A stretch of DNA of 64,000 bases from Cladorhizidae sp. MBARI D1340-BT2 (lineage: Eukaryota > Porifera > Demospongiae > Poecilosclerida > Cladorhizidae). Shown in pieces: positions 1-12,584 of this stretch (position 1 is the stretch's first letter; each line of letters starts with the position of its first letter). The notes beneath the pieces were generated by a model, which was not told where the DNA came from, made no database searches, and saw only the letters and a program-made list of their open reading frames with translations. The DNA lies in the NCBI GenBank assembly GCA_028752905.1, contig JAQNBH010000004.1, positions 6,072,358-6,136,357 on the forward strand. The letters run 5' to 3'. A program made the position numbers and the translations under genes.

Positions 1-2520
1 TGAGTCCAACGCTGACAGTGGAGAGAAGAGATTGTGAGTCCAGCGCTGACAGTGGAGAGAAGATATTGTGAGTCCAGCGCTGACAGTGGAGAGAAGATAT
101 TGTGCATCCAGCGCTGACAGTGGAGAGAAGAGATCATGGGTCCAGTGTTGACAAAGAGATCGCGAGTCCAGCGCTGACAGTGGAGAGAAGAGATCATGAG
201 TCCAGTGCTGACAAAGAGATCGCGAGTCCAGCGCTGACAGTGGAGAGAAGAGATTGTGACTCCAGCGGAGAGAAGAGATCATGAGTCCAGTGCCGACAAA
301 GAGATCGTGAGTCCAGCGCTGACAGTGGAGAGAAGAGATCATGAGTCCAGTGCTGACAAAGATATTGTGAGTCCAGCGCTGACAGTGGAGAGGAGAGATC
401 ATGAGTTCAGTGCTGACAGTGGAGAGAAGAGATCATGAGTCCAGTGCTGACAAAGAGATTGTGAGTCCAGCGCTGACAGTGGAGAGGAGAGATTGTGAGT
501 CCAGCGCTGACAGTGGAGAGAAGAGATCATGAGTCCAGTGCTGACAAAGAGATTGTGAGTCCAATGCCGACAGTGGAGAGAAAAGATCGTGACTCCAGCG
601 CTGACAGTGTAGAGGAGAGATTGTGAGTCCAGTGCTGACAAAGAGATTGTGAGTCCAGCGCTGACAGTGGAGGAGAGATTGTGAGTCCAGCGCTGAAAGT
701 GGAGAGAAGATATTGTGAGTCCAGCGCTGACAGTGGAGAGAAGATATTGTGAGTCCAGCGCTGACAGTGGAGAGGAGAGATCATGAGTCCAGTGCTGACA
801 GTGGAGAGAAGAGATCATGAGTCCAGTGCTGACAAAGAGATCATGAGTCCAGCGCGGACAGTGGAGAGGAGAGATTGTGAGTCCAGCGCTGACAGTGGAG
901 AGAAGAGATCATGAGTCCAGTGCTGACAAAGAGATTGTGAGTCCAGCGCTGACAGTGGAGAGGAGAGATCATGAGTCCAGCGCTGACAGTGGAGAGAAGA
1001 GATCGCGAGTCCAGCGCTGACAGTGGAGAGAAGAGATCATGAGTCCAGTGCTGACAAAAGAGATTGTGAGTCCAGCGCTGACAGTGGAGAGGAGAGATTG
1101 TGACTCCAGCGCTGACAGTGGAGAGAAGAGATTGTGAGTCCAGCACTGACAGTGGAGAGGAGAGATCATGAGTCCAGCGCTGACAGTGGAGAGAAGAGAT
1201 CATGAGTCCAGTGCTGACAAAGAGATCGTGATTCCAGCGCTGACAGTGGAGAGAAGAGATCATGAGTCCAGTGCCGACAAAGAGATTGTGAGTCCAACGC
1301 TGACAGTGGAGAGAAGAGATCTTGACTCCAGCGCTGACAGTGGAGAGAAGATATCATGAGTCCAGTGAGATTGTGAGTCCAACGCTGACAGTGGAGAGAA
1401 GAGATCGTAACTCCAGCGCTGACAGTGGAGAGGAGAGATTGTGAGTCCAGCGCTGACAGTGGAGAGAAGAGATTGTGAGTCCAGCGCTGACAGTGGAGAG
1501 GAAAGATCATGAGTCCAGCGCTGACAGTGGAGAGAAGAGATCATGAGTCCAGTGCTGACAAAGAGACTGTGAGTCCAACGCTGACAGTGGAGAGAAGAGA
1601 TCGTAACTCCAGCGCTGACAGTGGAGAGGAGAGATTGTGAGTCCAGCGCTGACAGTGGAGAGAAGAGATTGTGAGTTCAGCGCTGACAGTGGAGAGGAGA
1701 GATCATTAGTCCAGCGCTGACAGTGGAGAGAAGAGATCATGAGTGCAGTGCTGACAAAGAGATCGCGAGTCCAGCGCTGACAGTGGAGAGAAGAGATCAT
1801 GGGTCCAGTGCTGACAAAGAGATTGTGAGTCCAACGCTGACAGTGGAGAGAAGAGATTGTGAGTCCAGCGCTGACAGTGGAGAGGAGAGATCATGAGTCC
1901 AGTGCTGACAAAGAGATTGTGAGTCCAGCGCTGACAGTGGAGAGGAGAGATTGTGAGTCCAGCGCTGAAAGTGGAGAGAAGAGATTGTGAGTCCAACGCT
2001 GACAGTGGAGAGAAGAGATTGTGAGTCCAGCGCTGACAGTGGAGAGGAGAGATCATGAGTCCAGTGCTGACAAAGAGATTGTGAGTCCAGCGCTGACAGT
2101 GGAGAGAAGAGATTGTGAGTCCAGCGCTGACAGTGGAGAGGAGAGATTGTGAGTCCAGTGCTGACAGTGGAGAGAAGGTATTGTGAGTCCAGTGCTGACA
2201 GTGGAGAGAAGAGATCATGAGTCCAGCGCTGACAAAGAGATTGTGAGTCCAGCGCTGACAGTGGAGAGAAGAGATTGTGAGTCCAGCGCTGACAGTGGAG
2301 AGAAGAGATCATGGGTCCAGTGCTGACAAAGAGATCGTGAGTCCAGCGCTGACAGTGGAGAGAAGAGATCATGAGTCCAGTGCTGACAAAGAGATTGTGA
2401 GTCCAGCGCTGACAGTGGAGAGAAGAGATTGTGAGTCCAGCGCTGACAGTGGAGAGGAGAGATTGTGAGTCCAGCGCTGACGGTAGAGAGAAGATATTGT
2501 GAGTCCAGCGCTGACAGTGG
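1..2520. repeat. 26/34-bp satellite array, copy A
   Basis: Tandem monomers of two kinds alternate. A 34-bp form reads GAGTCCAGCGCTGACAGTGG followed by AGAGAAGAGAT plus three bases. A 26-bp form has lost 8 bp (CTGACAAAGAGAT instead of CTGACAGTGGAGAGAAGAGAT). The many ORFs on both strands here simply reflect stop-free monomers. The array is repeated with the same order of variants in copy B. Confidence 0.97.
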
Positions 2521-2523
2521 AAA

Positions 2524-2804
2524 GCTATGTTGCACTTGATGCACACAATTTCAGATGATGGCTTGAAGTGTCTACGGGTGCAACTTCAGACATCTCACGA
2601 AGAAAATAAGTCCCCCCCCAAAAAATTATAACGAGCTGTTTTTTCCCCTTCCTGCACATGCATAGTAGACAGCCATAACTTTAAAACTTGACTTCGGATG
2701 AAGAAGAAGCAGCCAATGTGATCACAGTTGTAATGGACTACCTCTTGGAGGAATCTGTGCTGTTTGTGGAAGCAGAGGAAGGCTGTACAGACACCTTACT
2801 CTGA
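2524..2804 (+). other. Short plus-strand ORFs beside the satellite (copy A), probably broken coding remnants
   Basis: Directly after the satellite a short frame reads ...MLHLMHTISDDGLK... and a second frame, 2685-2804, reads ...TSDEEEAANVITVVMDYLLEE... before a stop. Both have protein-like composition. In copy C the second frame is longer (19113-19289), because copies A and B differ there by an indel that shifts the frame. I do not recognise a family. They could be exons of an unknown plus-strand gene or relics of a mobile element. Confidence 0.35.
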
Positions 2805-3107
2805 ATCCCTTCATTCCAAAGAAGAAAGAAGGCGCCTCGTAAGGATTTTCTAGCTCTAAGGTTTGTTGTTGACAGAAAGTGATGTAGCGCTGCATAGCTT
2901 TTGTTTGCTTTCTTCAGTGGAGCTGATTCTTATGCCAACTGCAGCTTTACTGTACTTGCATTCTAATGATGGGAACAGTTTGAGAAGCTGAAGTTTATCG
3001 TGATTATAAAAACCACAAATTAAGACGAGGCAGTTGGTTCATGTAGGCACCAGATAAATCACTCCTCCTGTTACCAATGCATTATGCATCTCAATGTTCC
3101 CACAGAG

Positions 3108-3620
3108 CGACTTCAACCTGCCTCAACCCATTGTGGTGTTGGTCCAGTGTGTGTCCCCATAGAGCTATTGTCAACCTACTTCAACCTGCCTCAACCCAGT
3201 GTGGTGTTGGTCAAGTGTGTGTCCCCATAGAGCTATTGTCAACCTACTTCAACCTGCCTCAACCCAGTGTGGTGTTGGTCCAGTGTGTGTCCCCCCATAG
3301 AGCTATTGTCAACCTACTTCAACCTGCCTCAACCCAGCGTGGTCTTGGTCCAGTGTGTCCCCATAGAGCTATTGTCAACCTACTTCAACCTGCCTCAACC
3401 CAGTGTGGTGTTGGTCCAGTGTGTGTCCCCATAGAGCTATTGTCAACCTACTTCAACCTGCCTCAACCCAGTGTGGTGTTGGTCCAGTGTTTGTCCCCAT
3501 AGAGCTATTGTCAACCTACTTCAACCTGCCTCAACCCAGTGTGGTGTTGGTCCAGTGTGTCCCCATAGAGCTATTGTCAACCTACTTCAACCTGCCTCAA
3601 TCCAGTGTGGTGTTGTGTGG
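3108..3620. repeat. 68-bp minisatellite, copy A
   Basis: About seven and a half copies of a 68-bp unit containing TCAACCTACTTCAACCTGCC and GTGTGGTGTTGGTCCAGTG. The same unit occurs at 12888-13400, 19535-19702 and 31455-31805. Confidence 0.95.
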
Positions 3621-3790
3621 ACTAAAATTCGTGACGTTCAATAAATCTAACATGGTAGATTCAATGATAAGAAATTGGTGCTTCAATGTCAAACCAAAAA
3701 ATATCAGAACAGATAGTCAATACTGTCCTTAGAGGGCATGGTTAGTCATGGTGTGGTGGAACGTGTGTGTCTACTCCAGTTAGTTGCATA

Positions 3791-5079
3791 TCAAGATTCC
3801 ACATATGCTGGGCTACTCGTCTTCCTTTGGTACTGAGACGTCTTCTGGAAGGATATGTTATCAATACCCTGTACCAGATTATAATATGCCGGCATTGATG
3901 TTCCACTCCTTTCTGCTTTGCTATACGATGCAAATGTTAAAATCTCTGAATGATCATTAGGACTCGTCTGTGGAGATGAAGTGTCTTTTGAGGATTTCCG
4001 TAGAGTCTTGAGAGCGTGTATACCTCCATCCTTCTGTAGCTGGGCCAGTGATTTTTTCCTTCCGTGTCGCCTTTGTTCGTCTAGATTTTTCCCCTTCTTG
4101 ATATCTTCCAGCGTCAATTTCCGAGCCCTCTGTTCCTTCCATGTTGTTGTGTTGTTGGATTTGCTGAGTGAGCAGGGAGCAGATGATCTGGATAGATCAG
4201 TAATAACATCCTTCTTCACGGTTAAATATAACTCCGTTGAGGCACTTCTGTATTGTGCCAAGGGTCTCGGTTTGTTATGCGCATTGGACAAAGATGAGCA
4301 TCCAAAGCTGGGACTGATGGAGGGAGGAGAGGGTGTGAGGCGAGGGGAATGCCTGGGAGAAGTGGACGTGTTACGTCTATCCATGAAGCCAGGGACAGGT
4401 CCCAACCTCCCCCCAGAAGCCTCCACCATGTTAAGCGGAGAACGTGTGCTGATGGAGGGAGGAGAGGGTGTGAGGCGAGGGGAATGCCCGGGAGAAGTGG
4501 ACGTGTTACGTCTATCCATGAAGCCAGGGACAGGTCCCAACCTCCCCCCAGAAGCCTCCACCATGTTAAGTGGAGAACGTGCGCGCGTCAACCGATTCAG
4601 CTCGGACTGCGAGAGAGAGCCCCCCATGGCCGAGAGGCTGAGGAGGCTCGACGAAAGGATCTGATTGCTTCTGGTCTTGGAGAACTCCGTGTGGCCGTAA
4701 TGAGATCTCACGACAAAGCTGTAGAGGAAATTTGATTGGTCGCCTTCTTCCATAATCATGTGATCCCTCAAGCCAAGTTCAAACGAGCGTTTATACTCCA
4801 GCACTATCTGGTACGCCTTCTCGATGCCCGAGGCCACGATGAAAAATGCAAAGTTCTCGCCTTCCTCCTGGCAATCGCAAGTCTCGAACCACACAATGTC
4901 TCTGTCCACAGCCGTCTGGCAGCCAAAGCGTCTAATTTTTTCAAATGGAATTGACATGACTGTGTTACCGTTTAGGGACGAGACGACGTTGACTTTTAGG
5001 GGTGTGGCCACTTTGAGGATGCCTTCGGAATAAATGGCAGTAGGTTGGTCTGGTACGGTCACATGAAAGGATGTCCTAT
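3791..5079 (-). CDS. Duplicate terminal exon of the DOK-like adaptor (PTB domain plus tail), copy A
   Basis: This minus-strand exon starts after an ATTAG acceptor at 5080 and ends at a TGA at 3791-3793. It encodes the same protein segment as the copy at 13571-14859: a PTB domain of the IRS/DOK type followed by a Ser/Thr-rich tail. No second pair of PH exons lies between it and copy B. It is therefore either an alternative last exon of the same gene, reached by skipping copy B, or a non-functional duplicate. The frame is intact and I saw no difference from copy B in the translation, so the duplication is recent, or the two copies are homogenised, or the assembly has duplicated the region. Confidence 0.75.
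4314..4583 (-). repeat. 135-bp in-frame internal duplication in the DOK-like exon (copy A)
   Basis: Two adjacent 135-bp units (starts 4314 and 4449) encode two 45-residue blocks containing SPLNMVEASGG and RRNTSTSP. They differ by very few bases. The period is a multiple of three, so the frame is kept. The same pair sits at 14094-14363 in copy B, so it predates the larger duplication. Confidence 0.95.
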
Positions 5080-7640
5080 CTAATTAAAGGAAGATAAGGA
5101 AATATTGAACATGACTATCACAATTGAACCAAGTAGCTGCTACTTAAGAGGTGGCCTCTCTATATATACAGGTTAAAACATTTTCTATACAATGGGAGGT
5201 GTGATAATGGAAGACTTTGCTGCGTAGTTACGATCTATCCCAGCGCACCAATGGGGCTGCACTTACAAATGCATGCTCGCACATGCACACACACACGTAC
5301 TCACATCTAACTATATTGGATTGACCTTATGGATGGGAAACAAACAAGTGCCCAAACACAAAAAGGATTGACGATCCTTTACCACTTAAACTCCTGTACA
5401 CCAATACATAATACATGTGCTGCTTTCAGTTTTGTAACTGGTAAAAGGTCATCTAGCTGGCTGCAGTCTATATATGTGTACAATCTTGTTTCCTTGCTTT
5501 GTTTAACAGACCAATCCATTCAAGTTGAAACGTTTATTCTTTCACACAGTGAGTCAGCTGTTGCAATGCCAGAGGTGCTGTCCAACTTATTCCTTCTAGC
5601 ATACTGTACAGGCTGCTAGAGTCAACCCTTTGGTAGAGGACCAACTATCTCGGGTGGTTTTGCACAGAACTTGCATGAAACAAACAGCAGAGAAGAACAA
5701 GATTCACAGCAGATCAACCGAGTGATTATTATTACAGCACGCTAGCTACGTTGAATCGACGAACATTGTCTTCCTGATGATCCCTACCACGTTTTCCCAT
5801 TGCTGTCTTGATATGGTGCTCTGTTGCACGCAAGTTATGTGGAAGGAAAACCTCTTGAGATGGACACACATGAAGATGAATCCAACTGGTTTACTGCCTT
5901 AGTGAAGGATGCAATACATGTTTGTGTCTTTTAGAGCTAATTAGGGCTGAAACATGTACGAAGAGCTACCAAATGTGATGGGTTGTCCATTATCTAATAA
6001 AATATAGGGTGCAACCAATTATAGGGAGTGCTAGTGGACCTCTTTCACACTGCTGATGTGCAGTGCAGCCCTTGGGAGCTCCGGAGCAGGTTAGTTACAA
6101 GCACGTATCTGCCACCCATCTTCTTTGTTCAAGCCATAATAAGCGACAGTCATAACAATTGTCGCGATTCAACAGCACAAAACACCCACCGTACCGCGCT
6201 AAACGGTGTTGCTATGGTTATCTATGTACTGCTTGGCTTGGAATGTCGAACGATATTTCGAGGACGACACATAGCAAATATGATTTTAGCTGCTGCAATG
6301 ACTGGTAAACTGGTAAACAATGAATTTTTTAGAATTATAAAAATAGTATACTATAAGAAGAGCACTATAAATAGCAAAGTTCAAATATAGGGTGTCGAGC
6401 GAAGGCCTGTGGCAATGTCCGGGAGGACACCAAAACCTGTGAGAAGAGTTAAGTCCATACAAACATGGAGGTTGTTTATTGCTCCATGTAATGTACGCAA
6501 TGTAATGTACGCACACAGCACGCTTGAGGCAAAAAGGGTTTTCATCACCTCTCCTCAGTTCCTCGGTTTCTATAGCAATGCATTTGCTCTTCCTCGCTCA
6601 TTTCTGGCTCGCTCATTTCTGGCTCCCATTTTCATCCTTTTCCTTTCACCTGGTTCCCATGGTTACACTGAACCGGCTCTTAGCAGTTGCAATTAAGCAC
6701 GTGCAGAGTTGTGGTTGTCACACACACATGTATATGGAGGCTTGCATTGCTCCGTGGCATGAGCGTACGCCTAGCTGAGGCAAAAAGGTATCCATGAGTC
6801 ATACTGTGTCTCACTTCCCTCGACGATAACACACTGGTCGTCGAGGCAGGTGCTTTAATTAGATTCGTGAAGTGATCGTCCCACCAACTCATGACTCGAT
6901 GTAAATGATCGTATTATACTTCCAAGTTTTGAGTCCGCTTAGTTTTGACAAAATAAATTCAACATAATTTTTGCTGCATATATTCATGAGCAACAGGTCA
7001 CTAGAAGCCAATCCCACGTCTCCCAAGGAGTCAATGGGAGGTACAGCATGTTAGACATGTTGGGTCTGGCTTACAAACATGGGGGGAGGGGCTCCCAATG
7101 TTTGCATAGCAGTGCCCACCCAAAGTTTGTATAATTACATTAATACTAGCTCATGATTATTAGAGGAGTAATTAAAGAGGAGTAATTAAATAACTCTGAT
7201 ATGGGTCAACTTAAAATTTGTTTCTTTTGTTGACATTTTGGCTCAACCCTCCAGCCTTCATTTAGGAGATGAAGGCTAGATGCAATCAAAATTTGTTCTT
7301 TTTACATTTTGGCTATATAGATGTTCTGGCCTTTGTCAGATGAAGGCTCAAGCATCTAGCTGAAATGTCAATTTTTATTTTATTTTAAGATTACTTAGAT
7401 GATTGTTGATCAAGTCATTTTATTCTATGTAAGCCGAGGGTGTTGCGAGTCAATGAAGAGAAGCTGGGTGGCGGGGAGGGGTGCGTCTTAAATTCTAAGT
7501 ATAAATCACAGTCTGAGCAGATACTAGTCTTAGCCCCTGGATGAGAATTCTAACAGCTAAAAGGGTTAATTGACTCCTAATGTTCCATGCACTGAGCTTG
7601 CCCTGTACATTGTGAACATGTGCTTGTGAGGTTAGCAGTT
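5080..7640. other. Non-coding stretch of copy A
   Basis: No convincing exon seen. It contains a CA run near 5285 and a diverged internal duplication (about 6465-6560 against 6731-6825, both with a TGAGGCAAAAAGG core). Identity with copy B drops abruptly near 6960. Short ORFs here have no recognisable similarity. Confidence 0.6.
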
Positions 7641-7649
7641 GGATTGTCA

Positions 7650-8875
7650 CCAAAGAAGCTGTTGCTCCTGCTACTTAGCATACCAAAGAAGCTGTTGCTC
7701 CCGTTACTGAGCATACCAAAGGAGCTGTTGCTCATGCTACTACACGTAACAAAGGAGCTGTTGCTCCTGTTACTGAGCATACCAAAGAAGCTGTTGCTCC
7801 TGTTACTGAGCATACCAAAGAAGCTGTTGCTCCCATTACTGAGCATATCAAAGAAGCTGTTGCTCCTGTTACTGAGCATACCAAAGAAGCTGTTGCTCCC
7901 GTTGCTGAGCATACCAAAGGAGCTGTTGCTCCTGTTACTGAGCATACCAAAGGAGCTGTTGCTCCTGTTACTGAGCATACCAAAGGAGCTGTTGCTCCTG
8001 TTACTGAGCATACCAAAGAAGCTGTTGCTCCCGTTGTTGAGCATACCAAAGGAGCTGTTGCTCCTGCTACTAAACATATCAAAGGAGCTGTTGCTCCTGT
8101 TACTGAGCATACCAAAGGAGCTGTTGCTCCCGTTACTGAGCATACCAAAGGAGCTGTTCCTCCTGCTACTGAGCATATTAAAGGAGCTGTTGCTCCTGCT
8201 ACTAAACATATCAAAGGAGCTGTTGCTCCTGCTACTAAGCATATTAAAGGAGCTGTTGCTCCTGCTACTAAACATATCAAAGGAGCTGTTGCTCCTGTTA
8301 CTAAACAGCTCCTGTTACTGAGCATATTAAAGGAGCTGTTGCTCCTGCTACTGAGCATATTAAAGGAGCTGTTGCTCCTGCTACTAAACATATCAAAGGA
8401 GTTGTTGCTCCTGTTACTAAACAGCTCCTGTTACTGAGCATACCAAAGGAGCTGTTGCTCCTGTTACTGAGCATATTAAAGGAGCTGTTGCTCCTGCTAC
8501 TAAACATATCAAAGGAGCTGTAGCTCCTGTTACTGAGCATATCAAAGGAGCTGTTGCTCCTGCTACTAAACAGCTCCTGTTACTGAGCATACCAAAGGAG
8601 CTGTTGCTCCTGTTACTGAGCATATTAAAGGAGCTGTTGCTCCTGCTACTAAACATATCAAAGGAGCTGTAGCTCCTGTTACTGAGCATATCAAAGGAGC
8701 TGTTGCTCCTGCTACTAAACATATCAAAGGAGCTGTTGCTCCTGTTACTAAACAGCTCCTGTTACTGAGCATATCAAAGGAGCTGTTGCTTCCATTACTG
8801 AGCATATCAAAGGAGCTGTTGCTCCTGTTACTGAGCATACCAAAGGAGCTGTTGCTCCTGCTACTGAGCATGTGT
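7650..8875. repeat. 33-bp hairpin satellite, copy A (about 37 monomers)
   Basis: The monomer reads roughly ATACCAAAGGAGCTGTTGCT plus CCTGTTACTGAGC. Most monomers contain AGGAGC-TGTT-GCTCCT, a perfect 6-bp stem with a 4-base loop. Because 33 is a multiple of three, frames stay open on both strands; one plus frame reads KGAVAPVTEHI repeatedly. The array is about three times longer than in copy B. Confidence 0.95.
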
Positions 8876-8882
8876 TTCAGTG

Positions 8883-9065
8883 AGCCTTTCATCTTTTCAT
8901 TCCTCAAGAAAAAGTAGAGATCCTGACTCGAGATCTTGCCAGGCCCAATGGTTTGAAGATAACCCTTTCCTTCCTTCATTTTCATTATGTTGTGGAGGAG
9001 AATGACTCTGTCATGCCACATTTGCAAGCAGTAGCAGAAAAGAAAATGTTGACTCCCACTTAATG
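8883..9065 (+). other. Candidate plus-strand exon/ORF after the hairpin satellite, copy A
   Basis: A 60-codon frame reads ...QEKVEILTRDLARPNGLK... and ends at a TAA. A pyrimidine-rich tract followed by CAAG just upstream (about 8887-8910) looks like a splice acceptor. The equivalent frame in copy B is also open: it differs by a 6-bp in-frame indel (two codons) and a few substitutions, which is what weak coding constraint would give. I do not recognise a family. Confidence 0.35.
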
Positions 9066-9429
9066 ATGCCGCATTTGCAAGTGTGCTACGTGGAGCTGTC
9101 TAGTTTTAATGTCATTGAGAATATCATTAGCTGCTTTTCTTCCCAACGAGAGAAGAGGGGTTGTGAAGGTTGATTAACCTTGCCGAGTGGGCACGAGTGT
9201 CTGGTGAGCTGCTCGACTCTTGGTGCACTCAAAGCCTGAAAACAGTAAGATTTTTTTAGAAACCATCTGATGCTCCACTAGGAAGGCCCTCCTCCTGAGG
9301 AATTGGGGAGGGGGGGGGGGGGGGGACATGAGTATTCCTCTAGAGAAGGCCTTCCTCCGAGTACTTTGCTAGGGAAGACCGTCGAGTCAGAATGGTTCCT
9401 GTCTCCTTGCTCTTGTTGTTTACCCAGCA

Positions 9430-9701
9430 AAGTCTTGATAGTACAGCGACAATCAGCTGAACATCTTCAAATCCAAGACCTAACATACAACTCTGCAAGT
9501 GAACAGAAGGTTGTGTACTGCAAACATCTAATGTGGGTGAGGATTACACCCACTCTGCAGCTAGACGAAACACTCCCTAAGGTTAATCTACATGCCGACG
9601 AAAGTTCACTGTTTCTGCAGCATCAGCATAAAGCTAATTGGTGCAAATATGATCAACATTCAATGATGACAGTGGAGAAGAGATCGCGAGTCCAGCGCTG
9701 A
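9430..9701 (+). other. Candidate plus-strand ORF leading into the satellite, copy A
   Basis: The frame reads ...QSAEHLQIQDLTYNSASEQK... and runs into the first satellite monomers (...MMTVEKRS...). Copy B differs at three positions in this frame by my reading, two of them synonymous. On the far side of the array the flank continues TVE-SYVALDAHNFR before a stop, so the satellite may have expanded inside an older reading frame around a GACAGTGGA motif. Function unknown. Confidence 0.35.
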
Positions 9702-12300
9702 CAGTGGAGAGAAGAGATCGCGAGTCCAGCGCTGACAGTGGAGAGAAGAGATCATGAGTCCAGTGCTGACAAAGAGATTGTGAGTCCAACGCTGACAGTG
9801 GAGAGAAGAGATTGTGAGTCCAGCGCTGACAGTGGAGAGAAGATATTGTGAGTCCAGCGCTGACAGTGGAGAGAAGATATTGTGCATCCAGCGCTGACAG
9901 TGGAGAGAAGAGATCATGGGTCCAGTGTTGACAAAGAGATCGCGAGTCCAGCGCTGACAGTGGAGAGAAGAGATCATGAGTCCAGTGCTGACAAAGAGAT
10001 CGCGAGTCCAGCGCTGACAGTGGAGAGAAGAGATTGTGACTCCAGCGGAGAGAAGAGATCATGAGTCCAGTGCCGACAAAGAGATCGTGAGTCCAGCGCT
10101 GACAGTGGAGAGAAGAGATCATGAGTCCAGTGCTGACAAAGATATTGTGAGTCCAGCGCTGACAGTGGAGAGGAGAGATCATGAGTTCAGTGCTGACAGT
10201 GGAGAGAAGAGATCATGAGTCCAGTGCTGACAAAGAGATTGTGAGTCCAGCGCTGACAGTGGAGAGGAGAGATTGTGAGTCCAGCGCTGACAGTGGAGAG
10301 AAGAGATCATGAGTCCAGTGCTGACAAAGAGATTGTGAGTCCAATGCCGACAGTGGAGAGAAAAGATCGTGACTCCAGCGCTGACAGTGTAGAGGAGAGA
10401 TTGTGAGTCCAGTGCTGACAAAGAGATTGTGAGTCCAGCGCTGACAGTGGAGGAGAGATTGTGAGTCCAGCGCTGAAAGTGGAGAGAAGATATTGTGAGT
10501 CCAGCGCTGACAGTGGAGAGAAGATATTGTGAGTCCAGCGCTGACAGTGGAGAGGAGAGATCATGAGTCCAGTGCTGACAGTGGAGAGAAGAGATCATGA
10601 GTCCAGTGCTGACAAAGAGATCATGAGTCCAGCGCGGACAGTGGAGAGGAGAGATTGTGAGTCCAGCGCTGACAGTGGAGAGAAGAGATCATGAGTCCAG
10701 TGCTGACAAAGAGATTGTGAGTCCAGCGCTGACAGTGGAGAGGAGAGATCATGAGTCCAGCGCTGACAGTGGAGAGAAGAGATCGCGAGTCCAGCGCTGA
10801 CAGTGGAGAGAAGAGATCATGAGTCCAGTGCTGACAAAAGAGATTGTGAGTCCAGCGCTGACAGTGGAGAGGAGAGATTGTGACTCCAGCGCTGACAGTG
10901 GAGAGAAGAGATTGTGAGTCCAGCACTGACAGTGGAGAGGAGAGATCATGAGTCCAGCGCTGACAGTGGAGAGAAGAGATCATGAGTCCAGTGCTGACAA
11001 AGAGATCGTGATTCCAGCGCTGACAGTGGAGAGAAGAGATCATGAGTCCAGTGCCGACAAAGAGATTGTGAGTCCAACGCTGACAGTGGAGAGAAGAGAT
11101 CTTGACTCCAGCGCTGACAGTGGAGAGAAGATATCATGAGTCCAGTGAGATTGTGAGTCCAACGCTGACAGTGGAGAGAAGAGATCGTAACTCCAGCGCT
11201 GACAGTGGAGAGGAGAGATTGTGAGTCCAGCGCTGACAGTGGAGAGAAGAGATTGTGAGTCCAGCGCTGACAGTGGAGAGGAAAGATCATGAGTCCAGCG
11301 CTGACAGTGGAGAGAAGAGATCATGAGTCCAGTGCTGACAAAGAGACTGTGAGTCCAACGCTGACAGTGGAGAGAAGAGATCGTAACTCCAGCGCTGACA
11401 GTGGAGAGGAGAGATTGTGAGTCCAGCGCTGACAGTGGAGAGAAGAGATTGTGAGTTCAGCGCTGACAGTGGAGAGGAGAGATCATTAGTCCAGCGCTGA
11501 CAGTGGAGAGAAGAGATCATGAGTGCAGTGCTGACAAAGAGATCGCGAGTCCAGCGCTGACAGTGGAGAGAAGAGATCATGGGTCCAGTGCTGACAAAGA
11601 GATTGTGAGTCCAACGCTGACAGTGGAGAGAAGAGATTGTGAGTCCAGCGCTGACAGTGGAGAGGAGAGATCATGAGTCCAGTGCTGACAAAGAGATTGT
11701 GAGTCCAGCGCTGACAGTGGAGAGGAGAGATTGTGAGTCCAGCGCTGAAAGTGGAGAGAAGAGATTGTGAGTCCAACGCTGACAGTGGAGAGAAGAGATT
11801 GTGAGTCCAGCGCTGACAGTGGAGAGGAGAGATCATGAGTCCAGTGCTGACAAAGAGATTGTGAGTCCAGCGCTGACAGTGGAGAGAAGAGATTGTGAGT
11901 CCAGCGCTGACAGTGGAGAGGAGAGATTGTGAGTCCAGTGCTGACAGTGGAGAGAAGGTATTGTGAGTCCAGTGCTGACAGTGGAGAGAAGAGATCATGA
12001 GTCCAGCGCTGACAAAGAGATTGTGAGTCCAGCGCTGACAGTGGAGAGAAGAGATTGTGAGTCCAGCGCTGACAGTGGAGAGAAGAGATCATGGGTCCAG
12101 TGCTGACAAAGAGATCGTGAGTCCAGCGCTGACAGTGGAGAGAAGAGATCATGAGTCCAGTGCTGACAAAGAGATTGTGAGTCCAGCGCTGACAGTGGAG
12201 AGAAGAGATTGTGAGTCCAGCGCTGACAGTGGAGAGGAGAGATTGTGAGTCCAGCGCTGACGGTAGAGAGAAGATATTGTGAGTCCAGCGCTGACAGTGG
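9663..12300. repeat. 26/34-bp satellite array, copy B
   Basis: Same monomers as at 1-2520 and in the same variant order, with offset 9780. Here the left boundary is visible: the array starts inside an ORF at a GATGACAGTGGAGAAGAGAT sequence. Confidence 0.97.
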
Positions 12301-12303
12301 AAA

Positions 12304-12584
12304 GCTATGTTGCACTTGATGCACACAATTTCAGATGATGGCTTGAAGTGTCTACGGGTGCAACTTCAGACATCTCACGAAGAAAATAAGTCCCCCCCCA
12401 AAAAATTATAACGAGCTGTTTTTTCCCCTTCCTGCACATGCATAGTAGACAGCCATAACTTTAAAACTTGACTTCGGATGAAGAAGAAGCAGCCAATGTG
12501 ATCACAGTTGTAATGGACTACCTCTTGGAGGAATCTGTGCTGTTTGTGGAAGCAGAGGAAGGCTGTACAGACACCTTACTCTGA
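12304..12584 (+). other. Short plus-strand ORFs beside the satellite, copy B
   Basis: Twin of 2524-2804 with no difference that I could see, including the frame-breaking indel relative to copy C. Probably not functional in this copy. Confidence 0.3.

Noticed and set aside
1..2520. CRISPR array
   Set aside because: Monomers are contiguous with no unique spacers, and the genome is eukaryotic with introns and transposons. The same reasoning holds for all other arrays here.
3981..4735. Plus-strand ORFs of 227 and 128 codons opposite the PTB exon
   Set aside because: Antisense shadows of the PTB exon, whose minus strand matches a known domain with correct splice phase.
7577..8321. Leu-rich or Asn/Ser-rich repeat proteins on either strand
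   Set aside because: By-products of the 33-bp hairpin satellite; array length differs threefold between otherwise similar copies.
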